A stretch of DNA of 64,000 nt. It comes from Candidatus Nitrosopumilus sp. (GTDB taxonomy: Archaea > Thermoproteota > Nitrososphaeria > Nitrososphaerales > Nitrosopumilaceae). The notes under the pieces were generated by a model. The model made no database searches. It was not told where the DNA came from and saw only the letters and a list, made by a program, of their open reading frames with translations. Made by a program: the position numbers and the translations under genes. The stretch is taken from assembly GCA_013215285.1 (NCBI GenBank), contig JABSRD010000006.1:62001-126000 (forward strand). The letters run 5' to 3'. Positions 35,778 to 43,344 of the stretch are shown here, piece after piece. Numbering within the stretch: the stretch's first letter is position 1; each line of letters starts with the position of its first letter.

Positions 35778-36185
35778 ATGGATAGAATAAAGCGTATCTC
35801 ATTTGAAGTACTTGATACTCACAAGTCTAAATTCGGAGAAGATTTTGCTGATAATAAACTAGCTTTAAATCAAATTGCTATCATTCGTTCTAAAAGTTTG
35901 AAAAATAAGGTTACTGGCTATATTACTAGATTTATCAAAAAAGAGATTCGTGAAGAAAAAGATAAACAATCACGAATTTCATCCTCACAATTTCAAACAC
36001 AAGAAGAATCTCAAACAGAAACCTCTGAAATCACTACCTCTGAAGAAATTCCATCTGAAACTATTACAGAAACTATTCCTGTAGAAGAGAAAACTGAATC
36101 TGTAGAAGAGAAAACTGAATCTGTAGAAGAGAAAACTGAATCTGTAGAAGAGAAAACTGAATCTGTAGAAGAGAAAACTGAATAA
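35778..36185 (+). CDS. rps17e: 30S ribosomal protein S17e with acidic repeat tail
   Basis: The conserved S17e core (MDRIKRISFEVLDTHKSKFG ... NKVTGYITRFIKKEIREEK) occupies about the first 65 residues, the normal length of archaeal S17e. A 70-residue Ser/Thr/Glu tail follows, ending in five near-identical SVEEKTE heptads. The tail is probably disordered and solvent-exposed. Core assignment is secure; the tail's role is unknown. Confidence 0.9.
   Translation: MDRIKRISFEVLDTHKSKFGEDFADNKLALNQIAIIRSKSLKNKVTGYITRFIKKEIREEKDKQSRISSSQFQTQEESQTETSEITTSEEIPSETITETIPVEEKTESVEEKTESVEEKTESVEEKTESVEEKTE
36081..36182 (+). repeat. 21-bp tandem repeat, five copies, in the S17e tail
   Basis: Unit GTAGAAGAGAAAACTGAATCT encodes VEEKTES. 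Copies start at 36081, 36102, 36123, 36144 and 36165; the last runs directly into the stop. The copies are identical at the DNA level, which implies recent expansion or ongoing homogenisation. Confidence 0.97.
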
Positions 36186-36226
36186 TAAACTAATTACTAA
36201 TTTTCTAAATTTTAAATCCGATTATA

Positions 36227-37000
36227 ATGATTACCGTAAAATTTGTTGGTGGTGCAAAAAAGTCATTTTTAAGTGAACAATTAATAATTAATGAATCCGA
36301 TATAACTATTCAAAAATTACTTGATTTATTATTAGAACAAAAACCTGATAATACTCCTGATCTAGACACACAGAATATTTTGATTGCGATAAATGGAACT
36401 GATTCATCTGCTATGGATGGTAAATCTACTAAAATTAAAAATAATGATCTTGTTAGTATTATTCCTGTAATTCATGGAGGTTCCTCAAAAAAACTTTCTT
36501 TTGAAATACTGAAAAAACAAATTCAAATAGTTGAAATTAAGGGTGAAAAAACAATTGATGTAAAATTTCTTGATGATTTAAGAGCAAGATATCCAAAAAT
36601 TCACCTTCAAGCTGTATCGAGTAATTTTATTTTAAACAATAATCATTTAAAAAAAATTTTATCTTTATCATTAGAATCTGAAAAAAATGATATTTTACTA
36701 TCAAATAAACTTGAAACTGATATTTTAATACGTTTTGCATTGACTGGACAAATTTCTGATGCAATAATGAATGTTGGAATAAAACCAAAAACCAATTTTA
36801 TTTTAATTATAATTGGAAATAAAAAAACTCTAAATTCAATATATGGTGAATTATTACCATTTTCTGTTAATTTATTTTCAAAAGATAATACTTTATTCCT
36901 AAAAAAATATTTTAAAATAACAAAAAAACAACTTGATTCAGTTTACTCAAAAAATCCTTTAGAGGATATTTTAGTAGAAAAAGCAGCTATTTTATTCTGA
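36227..37000 (+). CDS. Ubiquitin-like sulfur carrier (MoaD/ThiS/Urm1-type) fused to KEOPS Cgi121 domain
   Basis: Residues 1-85 read as a beta-grasp carrier: MITVKFVGGAKKSF, a helix (TIQKLLDLLLEQ), ILIAING, NNDLVSIIPVIHGG, ending in the diagnostic GlyGly at 84-85. After a short linker, residues about 95-257 match Cgi121, with the hallmark SNKLETDILIRFALTGQI, then AIMNVGIKP and FILIIIGNK. Cgi121 is the tRNA-recruiting subunit of KEOPS, which makes t6A37. A Sua5 gene supplying the t6A intermediate lies 0.5 kb away. The reading frame is continuous, so the two domains are translated as one protein, possibly cleaved after GlyGly. Confidence 0.8.
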   Translation: MITVKFVGGAKKSFLSEQLIINESDITIQKLLDLLLEQKPDNTPDLDTQNILIAINGTDSSAMDGKSTKIKNNDLVSIIPVIHGGSSKKLSFEILKKQIQIVEIKGEKTIDVKFLDDLRARYPKIHLQAVSSNFILNNNHLKKILSLSLESEKNDILLSNKLETDILIRFALTGQISDAIMNVGIKPKTNFILIIIGNKKTLNSIYGELLPFSVNLFSKDNTLFLKKYFKITKKQLDSVYSKNPLEDILVEKAAILF

Positions 37001-37513
37001 AATACTTCGTTTAGTTTTTTCGATGCTTAATACATCTGATTTTTTTAATATAGAAACTCCCGTTTTATTACCCAAAATCTCAATTAATACAACTTTATCT
37101 GGAAATTCAAGTGAAACTTTATTTTTTATTTTAGTTGCTATTTTTTTAATTATTTCTTGACTGGATAAATTGGAATTTCTCTTTTCAATTGATATTCTAT
37201 ATGTTTCACCCTCTATGATTTCTTCACTCATTTCTGAAACTGTTTTTTCTATTTGTTCAATCTTTGTTTCAATGACTTTTTGAATTGGTATAATTCTTAA
37301 ACAATATCTCACACTCCAAGGTTCATCAAGAACCATTTCTTTAATTTTTCTTACAACCTCTACTGGATCAAGCTTTGTTTCAGCAGTTAAAATCCCTGAC
37401 ATTTCTGTGATTGTAACTTTAACATCAGAATCTCCAAATTCTTCTAGAATATCACATAATTCCTCTTCTGTCTCAGGTTCTAGATGTCTAGCACAAGTAA
37501 TGATCATATTCAT
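36992..37513 (-). CDS. THUMP-domain protein, Tan1-like
   Basis: 173 aa. MIITCARHLEPETEEELCDIL opens the protein; the start could also be ATG 37507. The C-terminal half has the THUMP pattern (GETYRISIEKRNSNLSSQEII ... FPDKVVLIEILGNKTGVSIL). Tan1-like THUMP proteins bind tRNA and help make N4-acetylcytidine 12; others guide thiolation or methylation. It overlaps the Sua5 gene by 4 bases, so the two are one operon devoted to tRNA modification. Confidence 0.78.
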   Translation of the reverse strand: MNMIITCARHLEPETEEELCDILEEFGDSDVKVTITEMSGILTAETKLDPVEVVRKIKEMVLDEPWSVRYCLRIIPIQKVIETKIEQIEKTVSEMSEEIIEGETYRISIEKRNSNLSSQEIIKKIATKIKNKVSLEFPDKVVLIEILGNKTGVSILKKSDVLSIEKTKRSISE

Positions 37514-38139
37514 AATCCAAAAATCTCCTCTTGACTTATAGAACCTTTTCTAATAATTTTGATCTTTTCATTTTCTATTTCAATAATTGTTGATTCTCCT
37601 TTACTAGTAATCGTTCCTCCATCAACAAAAATATCATAGTTTTGCATATTTTTTAAACATTCATCAGGATTTGTAAATGATGTTTGTCCAGAAATATTTG
37701 CACTAGTTCCTACTAAAAAATTACATTTTTTTAATAGATCTAGTGTACACTTGTGATTTGGAACTCTTATGGCAATTTTATCAACAACATTTAATGATTT
37801 TTTTAGATTTTCATCAGTTAATTTTAAAATTATTGTAAGTGGTCCTGGCCAAAATTTTTCTGCAATTTTTTTAGAAAATTTATCAAAAAAAGCAATTTTT
37901 TCTGCAATTTCTTTTGAATATACTAAAATTGGAAATGGTTTTGAAGTGTTTCTAGATTTAATGTCATAAATTTTCTTAACTGATTCTTTATTGTATGGGT
38001 TACAACCTATTCCATATACTGTATCTGTTGGAAAAATTATCACTCCACCTTGATTAATAATTTCAACAGCTTTTTCAATCCCTTCTTCATTACAATTCAC
38101 TTTCAATATTTTTCTGTATTTTTTTTGTTTAATTATCAT
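37510..38139 (-). CDS. Threonylcarbamoyl-AMP synthase (Sua5/YciO/YrdC family)
   Basis: 209 aa, the YrdC domain only. GGVIIFPTDTVYGIGCNP and KSRNTSKPFPILV are the substrate-binding blocks; the C-terminal SUA5 domain is absent, as in YrdC. It makes threonylcarbamoyl-AMP from threonine, bicarbonate and ATP, the donor that KEOPS transfers to A37 of tRNA. Close to the Cgi121 fusion gene, it completes a t6A neighbourhood. Confidence 0.9.
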   Translation of the reverse strand: MIIKQKKYRKILKVNCNEEGIEKAVEIINQGGVIIFPTDTVYGIGCNPYNKESVKKIYDIKSRNTSKPFPILVYSKEIAEKIAFFDKFSKKIAEKFWPGPLTIILKLTDENLKKSLNVVDKIAIRVPNHKCTLDLLKKCNFLVGTSANISGQTSFTNPDECLKNMQNYDIFVDGGTITSKGESTIIEIENEKIKIIRKGSISQEEIFGL

Positions 38140-38187
38140 TTACTTTTGAATAAGTTTTAAACAGTGGTAAATTTCTACTTGTAAAGT

Positions 38188-38274
38188 ATGTCTGAACCTT
38201 CTTCTAATCGTGAGGACACAGATTTTGAAGATGATTTTGATGATGAATTAGATGATTCTAACAATGATGATTAA
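38188..38274 (+). CDS. Possible highly acidic micropeptide (28 aa)
   Basis: ATG at 38188 to TAA at 38272-38274. Apart from the first eight residues it is almost all Asp, Glu, Phe, Asn and Ser (DFEDDFDDELDD). A TTTTAAAC TATA-like box sits about 29 bases upstream. It is tail-to-tail with the winged-helix gene, overlapping by 4 bases. It might mimic nucleic acid or be a disordered regulator; unconfirmed. Confidence 0.45.
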   Translation: MSEPSSNREDTDFEDDFDDELDDSNNDD

Positions 38275-38558
38275 ATGCTTAACCCAAAATTTTCTGCAAA
38301 GTTTGTAAATGTATAATATGCTTGAAGAAATTCTCTTCCAGATTGACTAATTTTGTACTTGTTTGAACCTTGAGAATCGACTTGTTCTAAGAGCCCTTGT
38401 GATACCAGTGTTTTTAAAATTCTTGAAATCCTAGAATGTGAAATATTTGCTTTTCTAATTAGATAGGTAACTGTTGCACCATCTTCATCACGTAAATCAT
38501 CTCTTGTTGTTGCTAAAATATCACCAATAATTTTCATGTGTGTTCTATATTCAGCCAT
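38271..38558 (-). CDS. Winged-helix transcriptional regulator (95 aa), paralogue of 31049-31330
   Basis: YRTHMKIIGDILATTRDD, KANISHSRISRILKTLVSQG and SGREFLQAYYTFTNFAENFG align closely with the 93-aa paralogue at 31 kb. Same small winged-helix fold: recognition helix around residues 37-52, then the wing. Probable DNA-binding repressor or activator; target unknown. Confidence 0.83.
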   Translation of the reverse strand: MAEYRTHMKIIGDILATTRDDLRDEDGATVTYLIRKANISHSRISRILKTLVSQGLLEQVDSQGSNKYKISQSGREFLQAYYTFTNFAENFGLSI

Positions 38559-38677
38559 TTTACCTATCGTTAATTTCTCAAATTTCTATGAGAGGACAAT
38601 GATATTTTCCAATATACTAAAAAGATAAAAGAAATTGACAAATTTTGATTATTTTAAATTTTGAGCCTAAATTGGTT

Positions 38678-39319
38678 TTATTCTAACCCTTCATCAAATT
38701 TTATTTTGGTTAAAGGAACTTTGCTTATTGGAATAAACAATGCTAATAATCCACCAATTTTGATTATCATTGATATTGAATATAGGATTGATTCTGGGAA
38801 CAGAAATGAATACCATCCTAAAAATTCACCTAATGCTAAAAGAGCTAATCCCACTGCAACTGAAATTGTACCTTTGTTTTTATTTTCAAAATATGATAAC
38901 ATTGTTTCAATGGCACCATATGCTAACAAAATGAATGAGATTGATCTAAAAATGTGTTCTAATTGAACAGAAGATACTAGAAATAATGGAAAAATCCCAA
39001 TTGATCTAAAGTATCTTGATTTTGGAAAAAATGATTTTATGCTATGTGAAAATGCAATGAAAAAGTATCCAACTGTTTGAATTACAATTCCTAAAGTTTG
39101 AATCCATCTCTCTATGTTTCCTGATTTTAAAACAAAGTCTTCTATCATATACCCTGACCATATGACAAAAAATCCTGAACTTATTGAAAAAAAAGCAATT
39201 GTTAATCTAAATAATGTTGGACTCCCTGTATTTCTAAATCCAATATATGACATTATGCCAATGACAAGTCCTACTAAAAACCCTACAAGATTAAGAATAT
39301 TTTCTAATAAAAATTCCAA
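38678..39319 (-). CDS. Multi-pass membrane protein (213 aa)
   Basis: Six or seven hydrophobic helices fill the sequence (LVGFLVGLVIGIMSYIGF, LTIAFFSISSGFFVIWSGYM, LGIVIQTVGYFFIAF and others), with short polar loops. The count and length resemble small sensory or 7TM-like proteins, but no catalytic or retinal-binding lysine motif is evident. The C-terminus is cytoplasmic and charged. Function unknown. Confidence 0.72.
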   Translation of the reverse strand: MEFLLENILNLVGFLVGLVIGIMSYIGFRNTGSPTLFRLTIAFFSISSGFFVIWSGYMIEDFVLKSGNIERWIQTLGIVIQTVGYFFIAFSHSIKSFFPKSRYFRSIGIFPLFLVSSVQLEHIFRSISFILLAYGAIETMLSYFENKNKGTISVAVGLALLALGEFLGWYSFLFPESILYSISMIIKIGGLLALFIPISKVPLTKIKFDEGLE

Positions 39320-39379
39320 TGATGTTTAGAAACTTGTTAAACTAATTATTTTAATCTGATGAATGATTTTACAATATGG

Positions 39380-39589
39380 TTAATCCCATTCATCTAATGA
39401 CCCTGCTGTTTGACCTTCTGTACTACCTGTATAGTCCCCAAGAATATCTGAGTATTTGGCTTCATTATGTGCTACAAATTTTACGTATTCTCCATAACTC
39501 ATTTCAAAATCACAAGAACCACATTTTACTAGAGAAAAATCCATTGCCAATTCAGCCTTTTCTTTACATTTAGGGCATATTATCTTCAT
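39380..39589 (-). CDS. Small zinc-ribbon protein (69 aa)
   Basis: MKIICPKCKEKAEL and KCGSCDFEMSYGEY form two CxxC knuckles about 16 residues apart, a rubredoxin-like zinc ribbon. The C-terminal half is polar and acidic (GSLDEWD). It might bind RNA polymerase, nucleic acid or a protein partner. Function unknown. Confidence 0.7.
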   Translation of the reverse strand: MKIICPKCKEKAELAMDFSLVKCGSCDFEMSYGEYVKFVAHNEAKYSDILGDYTGSTEGQTAGSLDEWD

Positions 39590-39666
39590 GAAAAATTTAA
39601 TTTTTCTTAACTATTATCACTTTACATTCAAAAAAAGATAAAAGGAGTTCCAAATCGTTAATTCCT

Positions 39667-39948
39667 ATGGGTAGAACTTGTACAAAATGTAAGAATTCAA
39701 TTCCTGATAATGAAGAACTTGGTATGGTTGCAGCAAAATATCCTACGTGTAACAAATGTTGGGCTGAATGGAAAGAATATCAAATAATGGTAATGAATGA
39801 AATGAAACTTGACATGTCTATGCTTGATCATAGAAAATTATTGAAAAAACACGAAAAAATCTTTGTAGGTGTATTATCTTCTGAAGGAGAGGTTATTGAT
39901 TATGCAAATGAAGATAATAGAAATCCTGAAAAACCTCCAGGCGACTAA
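39667..39948 (+). CDS. YggX-like protein with N-terminal zinc knuckles
   Basis: 93 aa. CTKCKN and CNKC flank a short loop at the N-terminus. The middle, CWAEWKEYQIMVMNEMKLDM followed by LDHRKLLKK, closely resembles the bacterial YggX core (AWxxWxxxQxMLxNExxLxxxxxxHRxxL). YggX proteins protect Fe-S clusters and traffic Fe(II). This archaeal version adds a metal-binding head. Assigned from memory of the family. Confidence 0.6.
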   Translation: MGRTCTKCKNSIPDNEELGMVAAKYPTCNKCWAEWKEYQIMVMNEMKLDMSMLDHRKLLKKHEKIFVGVLSSEGEVIDYANEDNRNPEKPPGD

Positions 39949-40406
39949 AATTTCAAGTGTTTTTTAGCATTTTCTGGTATAACTATCATCATTTTCCTTT
40001 TTCCTTCGTCATCTAAATTATTAATAATTTTTTTAATTGTATTTGCTATGATTTCCTTTTCATTTTCTTCTAATGTTAAATATATTTCCAGAATTCCATC
40101 TAGATTAAATGCAATTAATTTTTGTGGAGATTGTGCTGCCTCTATAATGTATGCGGAAAATAATCCTTTTCTTTGTTCTTCTGAAAGAGTTGTTAAAATT
40201 TTAAGCCATGTTTTAAACAATTTAGCAAAACTAGAGAATGGAATTGTTGGCCCTGCTTCTAATGCATTGTTTATGACTTCTTTTCTTTCAGGTTCAGATA
40301 ATGAAAAGAATTCCACCATTCTTTTTTTTAAAATTGGATTTCTTAGAAAATCTGGAAGACTTGCCAAATTAACTATGATGTTCCCAGCAAAATTTTCACC
40401 GACCAT
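39945..40406 (-). CDS. Helical hypothetical protein (153 aa)
   Basis: Almost wholly alpha-helical, with repeated acidic/leucine helices (LRNPILKKRMVEFFSLS, LKILTTLSEEQRKGLF, TIKKIINNLDDEGKRKMM). No cysteines, no membrane segment, no catalytic motif. Its stop overlaps the YggX-like stop by 4 bases. Unrecognised. Confidence 0.6.
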   Translation of the reverse strand: MVGENFAGNIIVNLASLPDFLRNPILKKRMVEFFSLSEPERKEVINNALEAGPTIPFSSFAKLFKTWLKILTTLSEEQRKGLFSAYIIEAAQSPQKLIAFNLDGILEIYLTLEENEKEIIANTIKKIINNLDDEGKRKMMIVIPENAKKHLKF

Positions 40407-40486
40407 CGATCTAAAAGAATTGATGTTAGATATAAAATCATGTGGAAATACTTTAGCTTAAATAAACGAAATGAAAGTTCTACAAT

Positions 40487-41488
40487 ATGACATCAACTGT
40501 AGTTGTTGGCGGATTTTTTGGAGATGAAGGTAAAGGAAAGATCATTTCATATTTAGCAATTAAAGATAATCCAAAAATCATAGTACGTGGAGGCGCTGGT
40601 CCAAACGCTGGTCATACAATTAGAGATGGAGATAAAGTGTATAAAGTTAGAATGCTTCCAAGTGGATTTTTAAACAAAAATGCTAAAGTCATGATTGGGC
40701 CTGGAGTTGTGATTAATCCTGATGTTTTAAAAAAAGAAATTGAAGATTTTGATGTTTCAGGACGTGCATTTATTGATAAACACTGTGGAATTATTGAAGA
40801 AACGCATCTCACTAGAGATTCTAAAGGTGAATTAAAAGAAAAAATTGGAAGTACTGGTTCAGGTACAGGTCCTGCAAATGCTGATAGGGCTATGAGAGTT
40901 TTGAAATTAGCGAAAGATTTTGATTCGTTATCCCCGCTTATCGTAGATGTTCCTCAGGAAATAAATTCTGCACTTTCTGCAAATGAACACGTTTTGATAG
41001 AGGGAACTCAGGGAACTTTCCTTTCGTTATGGCATGGAACATATCCATTTGTAACTTCAAAAGATGTTACTGCATCTGGAATATGTGCTGATGTTGGAAT
41101 TGGACCCACCAAAGTAGATGAAGTGATTGTTGTTTTCAAATCATATGTTACTCGTGTTGGAACTGGTCCACTAGATAACGAACTCTCTTTAGAAGAGGCA
41201 GAAAAAAAAGGTTGGTCTGAATTTGGTACTGTGACTGGCCGTCAAAGACGTGCTGCTGATTTTGATTTTGATTTAGCTAGGCGTGCAATTATGCTCAATG
41301 GTGCAACACAAATTTCTATTACAAAATTAGATGTTCTTTTTTCTGATTGTGCAGGTGAAACTTTATTTGATAAATTATCTGATGATGCAAAAGCATTCAT
41401 AAAAAATATTGAAGACAAATTAAACACGCCTGTAACAATTATTGGAACTGGTCCAGATATCTACGATGTAATTGATAGAAGAAGTTAG
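40487..41488 (+). CDS. purA: Adenylosuccinate synthetase, short archaeal form
   Basis: 333 aa, about 100 shorter than bacterial PurA, as in many archaea. The P-loop is GGFFGDEGKGK (residues 8-18). NAGHTIRDG, IGSTGSGTGP, EGTQGTFLSL and GTVTGRQRR are the IMP- and GTP-binding blocks. It condenses IMP with aspartate using GTP, the step before PurB (encoded at 24 kb) in AMP synthesis. Confidence 0.94.
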   Translation: MTSTVVVGGFFGDEGKGKIISYLAIKDNPKIIVRGGAGPNAGHTIRDGDKVYKVRMLPSGFLNKNAKVMIGPGVVINPDVLKKEIEDFDVSGRAFIDKHCGIIEETHLTRDSKGELKEKIGSTGSGTGPANADRAMRVLKLAKDFDSLSPLIVDVPQEINSALSANEHVLIEGTQGTFLSLWHGTYPFVTSKDVTASGICADVGIGPTKVDEVIVVFKSYVTRVGTGPLDNELSLEEAEKKGWSEFGTVTGRQRRAADFDFDLARRAIMLNGATQISITKLDVLFSDCAGETLFDKLSDDAKAFIKNIEDKLNTPVTIIGTGPDIYDVIDRRS

Positions 41489-41537
41489 GCTCCAAAATTT
41501 TGGATAAGTTTAATTTGATAATCTATGAAACATCTCT

Positions 41538-42224
41538 GTGGATAAATTACAAAACACTTCTATTGATAAATTACCGCGTTACGTTCAAGTGAATTCAACT
41601 TTAGAATTTTCTAGACTCGTTTGTGCACTTGAACGTGCACCACGTGTATCTTTTTTACATGATCATAATGGACAAAAAATTTTATCTGTACAAATGGATA
41701 TTCTAAAAGAAAAACCAATTGTATATTATACTCCAATGGAAAATCCTGGTCATTATCTTTGCTATGGATTGAAAGGTGGAAAAGAAGAATCCACAATTGT
41801 TAATTCAACATCTGACGCTAGCAAACTCTATTCTCCTATTATTAGAATTAAATCACTTCCAAAAACTTTGAGACCTGGTAATGGGACTCTTGATAGATAT
41901 CAACCAATTGAATTAGAAGATACAGCTAGTCTTGCAAAACTCACTTGGGGATTTGATGATATTCCTTTTCCATTATTCCTATTTCCACATAATGATAAAT
42001 GGCTTCTTGGTATTTTCATGAATTTTAATGATGAAGGAACATCTTATTTTTGTCATGTTGTTTTAGATAGAGATCCACAAAAACCCTTCATGAAATTTTC
42101 ATCAACAAATGCTTCTGAACCATCATTTGTAGAAAATCCATCTGAACATGGCTATTCATATATGAAAATAATAAAATTAAAAGACACACATCCGTTAGTT
42201 GATTATGGCCACCTTCAAAACTAG
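41538..42224 (+). CDS. Hypothetical protein (228 aa)
   Basis: GTG start at 41538. Beta-rich soluble protein (PIVYYTPMENPGHYLCYGLKG, WLLGIFMNFNDEGTSYFCHV) with no recognised catalytic motif. The gene overlaps pyrF by about 20 bases, so it is co-transcribed between purA and pyrF. A nucleotide-related role is a guess from context only. Confidence 0.6.
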   Translation: MDKLQNTSIDKLPRYVQVNSTLEFSRLVCALERAPRVSFLHDHNGQKILSVQMDILKEKPIVYYTPMENPGHYLCYGLKGGKEESTIVNSTSDASKLYSPIIRIKSLPKTLRPGNGTLDRYQPIELEDTASLAKLTWGFDDIPFPLFLFPHNDKWLLGIFMNFNDEGTSYFCHVVLDRDPQKPFMKFSSTNASEPSFVENPSEHGYSYMKIIKLKDTHPLVDYGHLQN

Positions 42225-42945
42225 ACTTTCTAAGATCTCAAAATCGCAAGGGAAGGTAATTCTTGCTAATGATTATGATCCTTCAATTAAAAATTTAGAA
42301 GCAAAAACTCTTGATAATATAAAAAAATTACATCCTTTTTTGTGTGGAATTAAACTAAATTTTCATTTACTTCTTCCGTTAAGTGGTAAAGAAATTCTCA
42401 AAATCAATAAAACAGCTCATAGATATGGTCTACAAACTATTGCAGATATCAAACTTAATGATATTGGAAATACCAATCGTGTAACTACTGAAAATCTTTG
42501 GAATTTGGGATTTGATGCAGTTATTGCAAATCCAATAATGGGTCTTGATAGTTTGAAAAATCTTGTTAATTCTTCTCATAAGCATGAAAAAGGTGTCATT
42601 ACTTTATGTCACATGAGTGCTCCTGAGGCTAAATTATCTTATGATATGGAGGTAAAAATGGGAAAAAAGCAGCGATTATACCAATTATTTTTGGATTGGG
42701 CTCTAACTGCAAAAGTTGATGGAATTGTAGTTGGAGCTACTTTTCCAAAAATTATTCAATACTGTTCTAAAAAAGCAGGAAAAAATTTGAGTATATTTTC
42801 CCCTGGTGTTGGTACTCAAGGTGGAAATGCAATTGAAGTAATTTCAGCTGGAACTAATTATCTAATTGTTGGCAGAACAATTCTTAATGCAAAAAACCCT
42901 GTCAATATTGCAAAAGAATTACAACTACAAAGTTTTGGTAAGTAG
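42205..42945 (+). CDS. pyrF: Orotidine 5'-phosphate decarboxylase
   Basis: 246 aa from ATG 42205 (an ATT-containing extension to 42199 is unlikely). The catalytic block ADIKLNDIGNTN has the D-x-K-x-x-D pattern, and SPGVGTQGG and IVGRTILNA bind phosphate. It decarboxylates OMP to UMP, the last step of de novo pyrimidine synthesis. It is longer than many archaeal PyrF and ends tail-to-tail with the NUDIX gene. Confidence 0.9.
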   Translation: MATFKTRLSKISKSQGKVILANDYDPSIKNLEAKTLDNIKKLHPFLCGIKLNFHLLLPLSGKEILKINKTAHRYGLQTIADIKLNDIGNTNRVTTENLWNLGFDAVIANPIMGLDSLKNLVNSSHKHEKGVITLCHMSAPEAKLSYDMEVKMGKKQRLYQLFLDWALTAKVDGIVVGATFPKIIQYCSKKAGKNLSIFSPGVGTQGGNAIEVISAGTNYLIVGRTILNAKNPVNIAKELQLQSFGK

Positions 42946-43344
42946 CGTTTGTGCTCTTGTTAATACTGTTTTAGCATTATCAAATGTTGTTTTTTCCATA
43001 GCTGTGTTATAATCCATCCAAGTATAACCAATATGTTCATTTGATATTTCTATTTCTTCAGTTTTTGTTTCTGCTAAGAAAAATACTACTTTTTTATGAA
43101 CTAATTCACCTTGATATTGAAAATCATATTTTATCCATTCTTCAAAATTTTCAATAAATGTGATATCTGTAATTCCAGTTTCTTCTCTTGTTTCTCTTAT
43201 TGCAGTTTCCTGAGTTGATTCATCTTTCTCCATTTTTCCTTTTACAAAATCCCAATGTCCAGAAGGATAATGTAACAGTAAGAACAAAATTTTTGAATCT
43301 TTTTTTCTAAATAATACAATTCCTGCAGAAGTTTCTTCAATCAT
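42925..43344 (-). CDS. NUDIX hydrolase, Ap4A-type
   Basis: 139 aa. The Nudix box GKMEKDESTQETAIRETREE, followed by TGI, matches GX5EX7REUXEEXGU. TSAGIVLFRK and HYPSGHWDFVKG match the asymmetric diadenosine tetraphosphatase subgroup. It likely clears Ap4A or other oxidised or alarmone nucleotides. It overlaps the downstream end of uppS by 4 bases and is transcribed after it. Confidence 0.88.
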   Translation of the reverse strand: MIEETSAGIVLFRKKDSKILFLLLHYPSGHWDFVKGKMEKDESTQETAIRETREETGITDITFIENFEEWIKYDFQYQGELVHKKVVFFLAETKTEEIEISNEHIGYTWMDYNTAMEKTTFDNAKTVLTRAQTLLTKTL

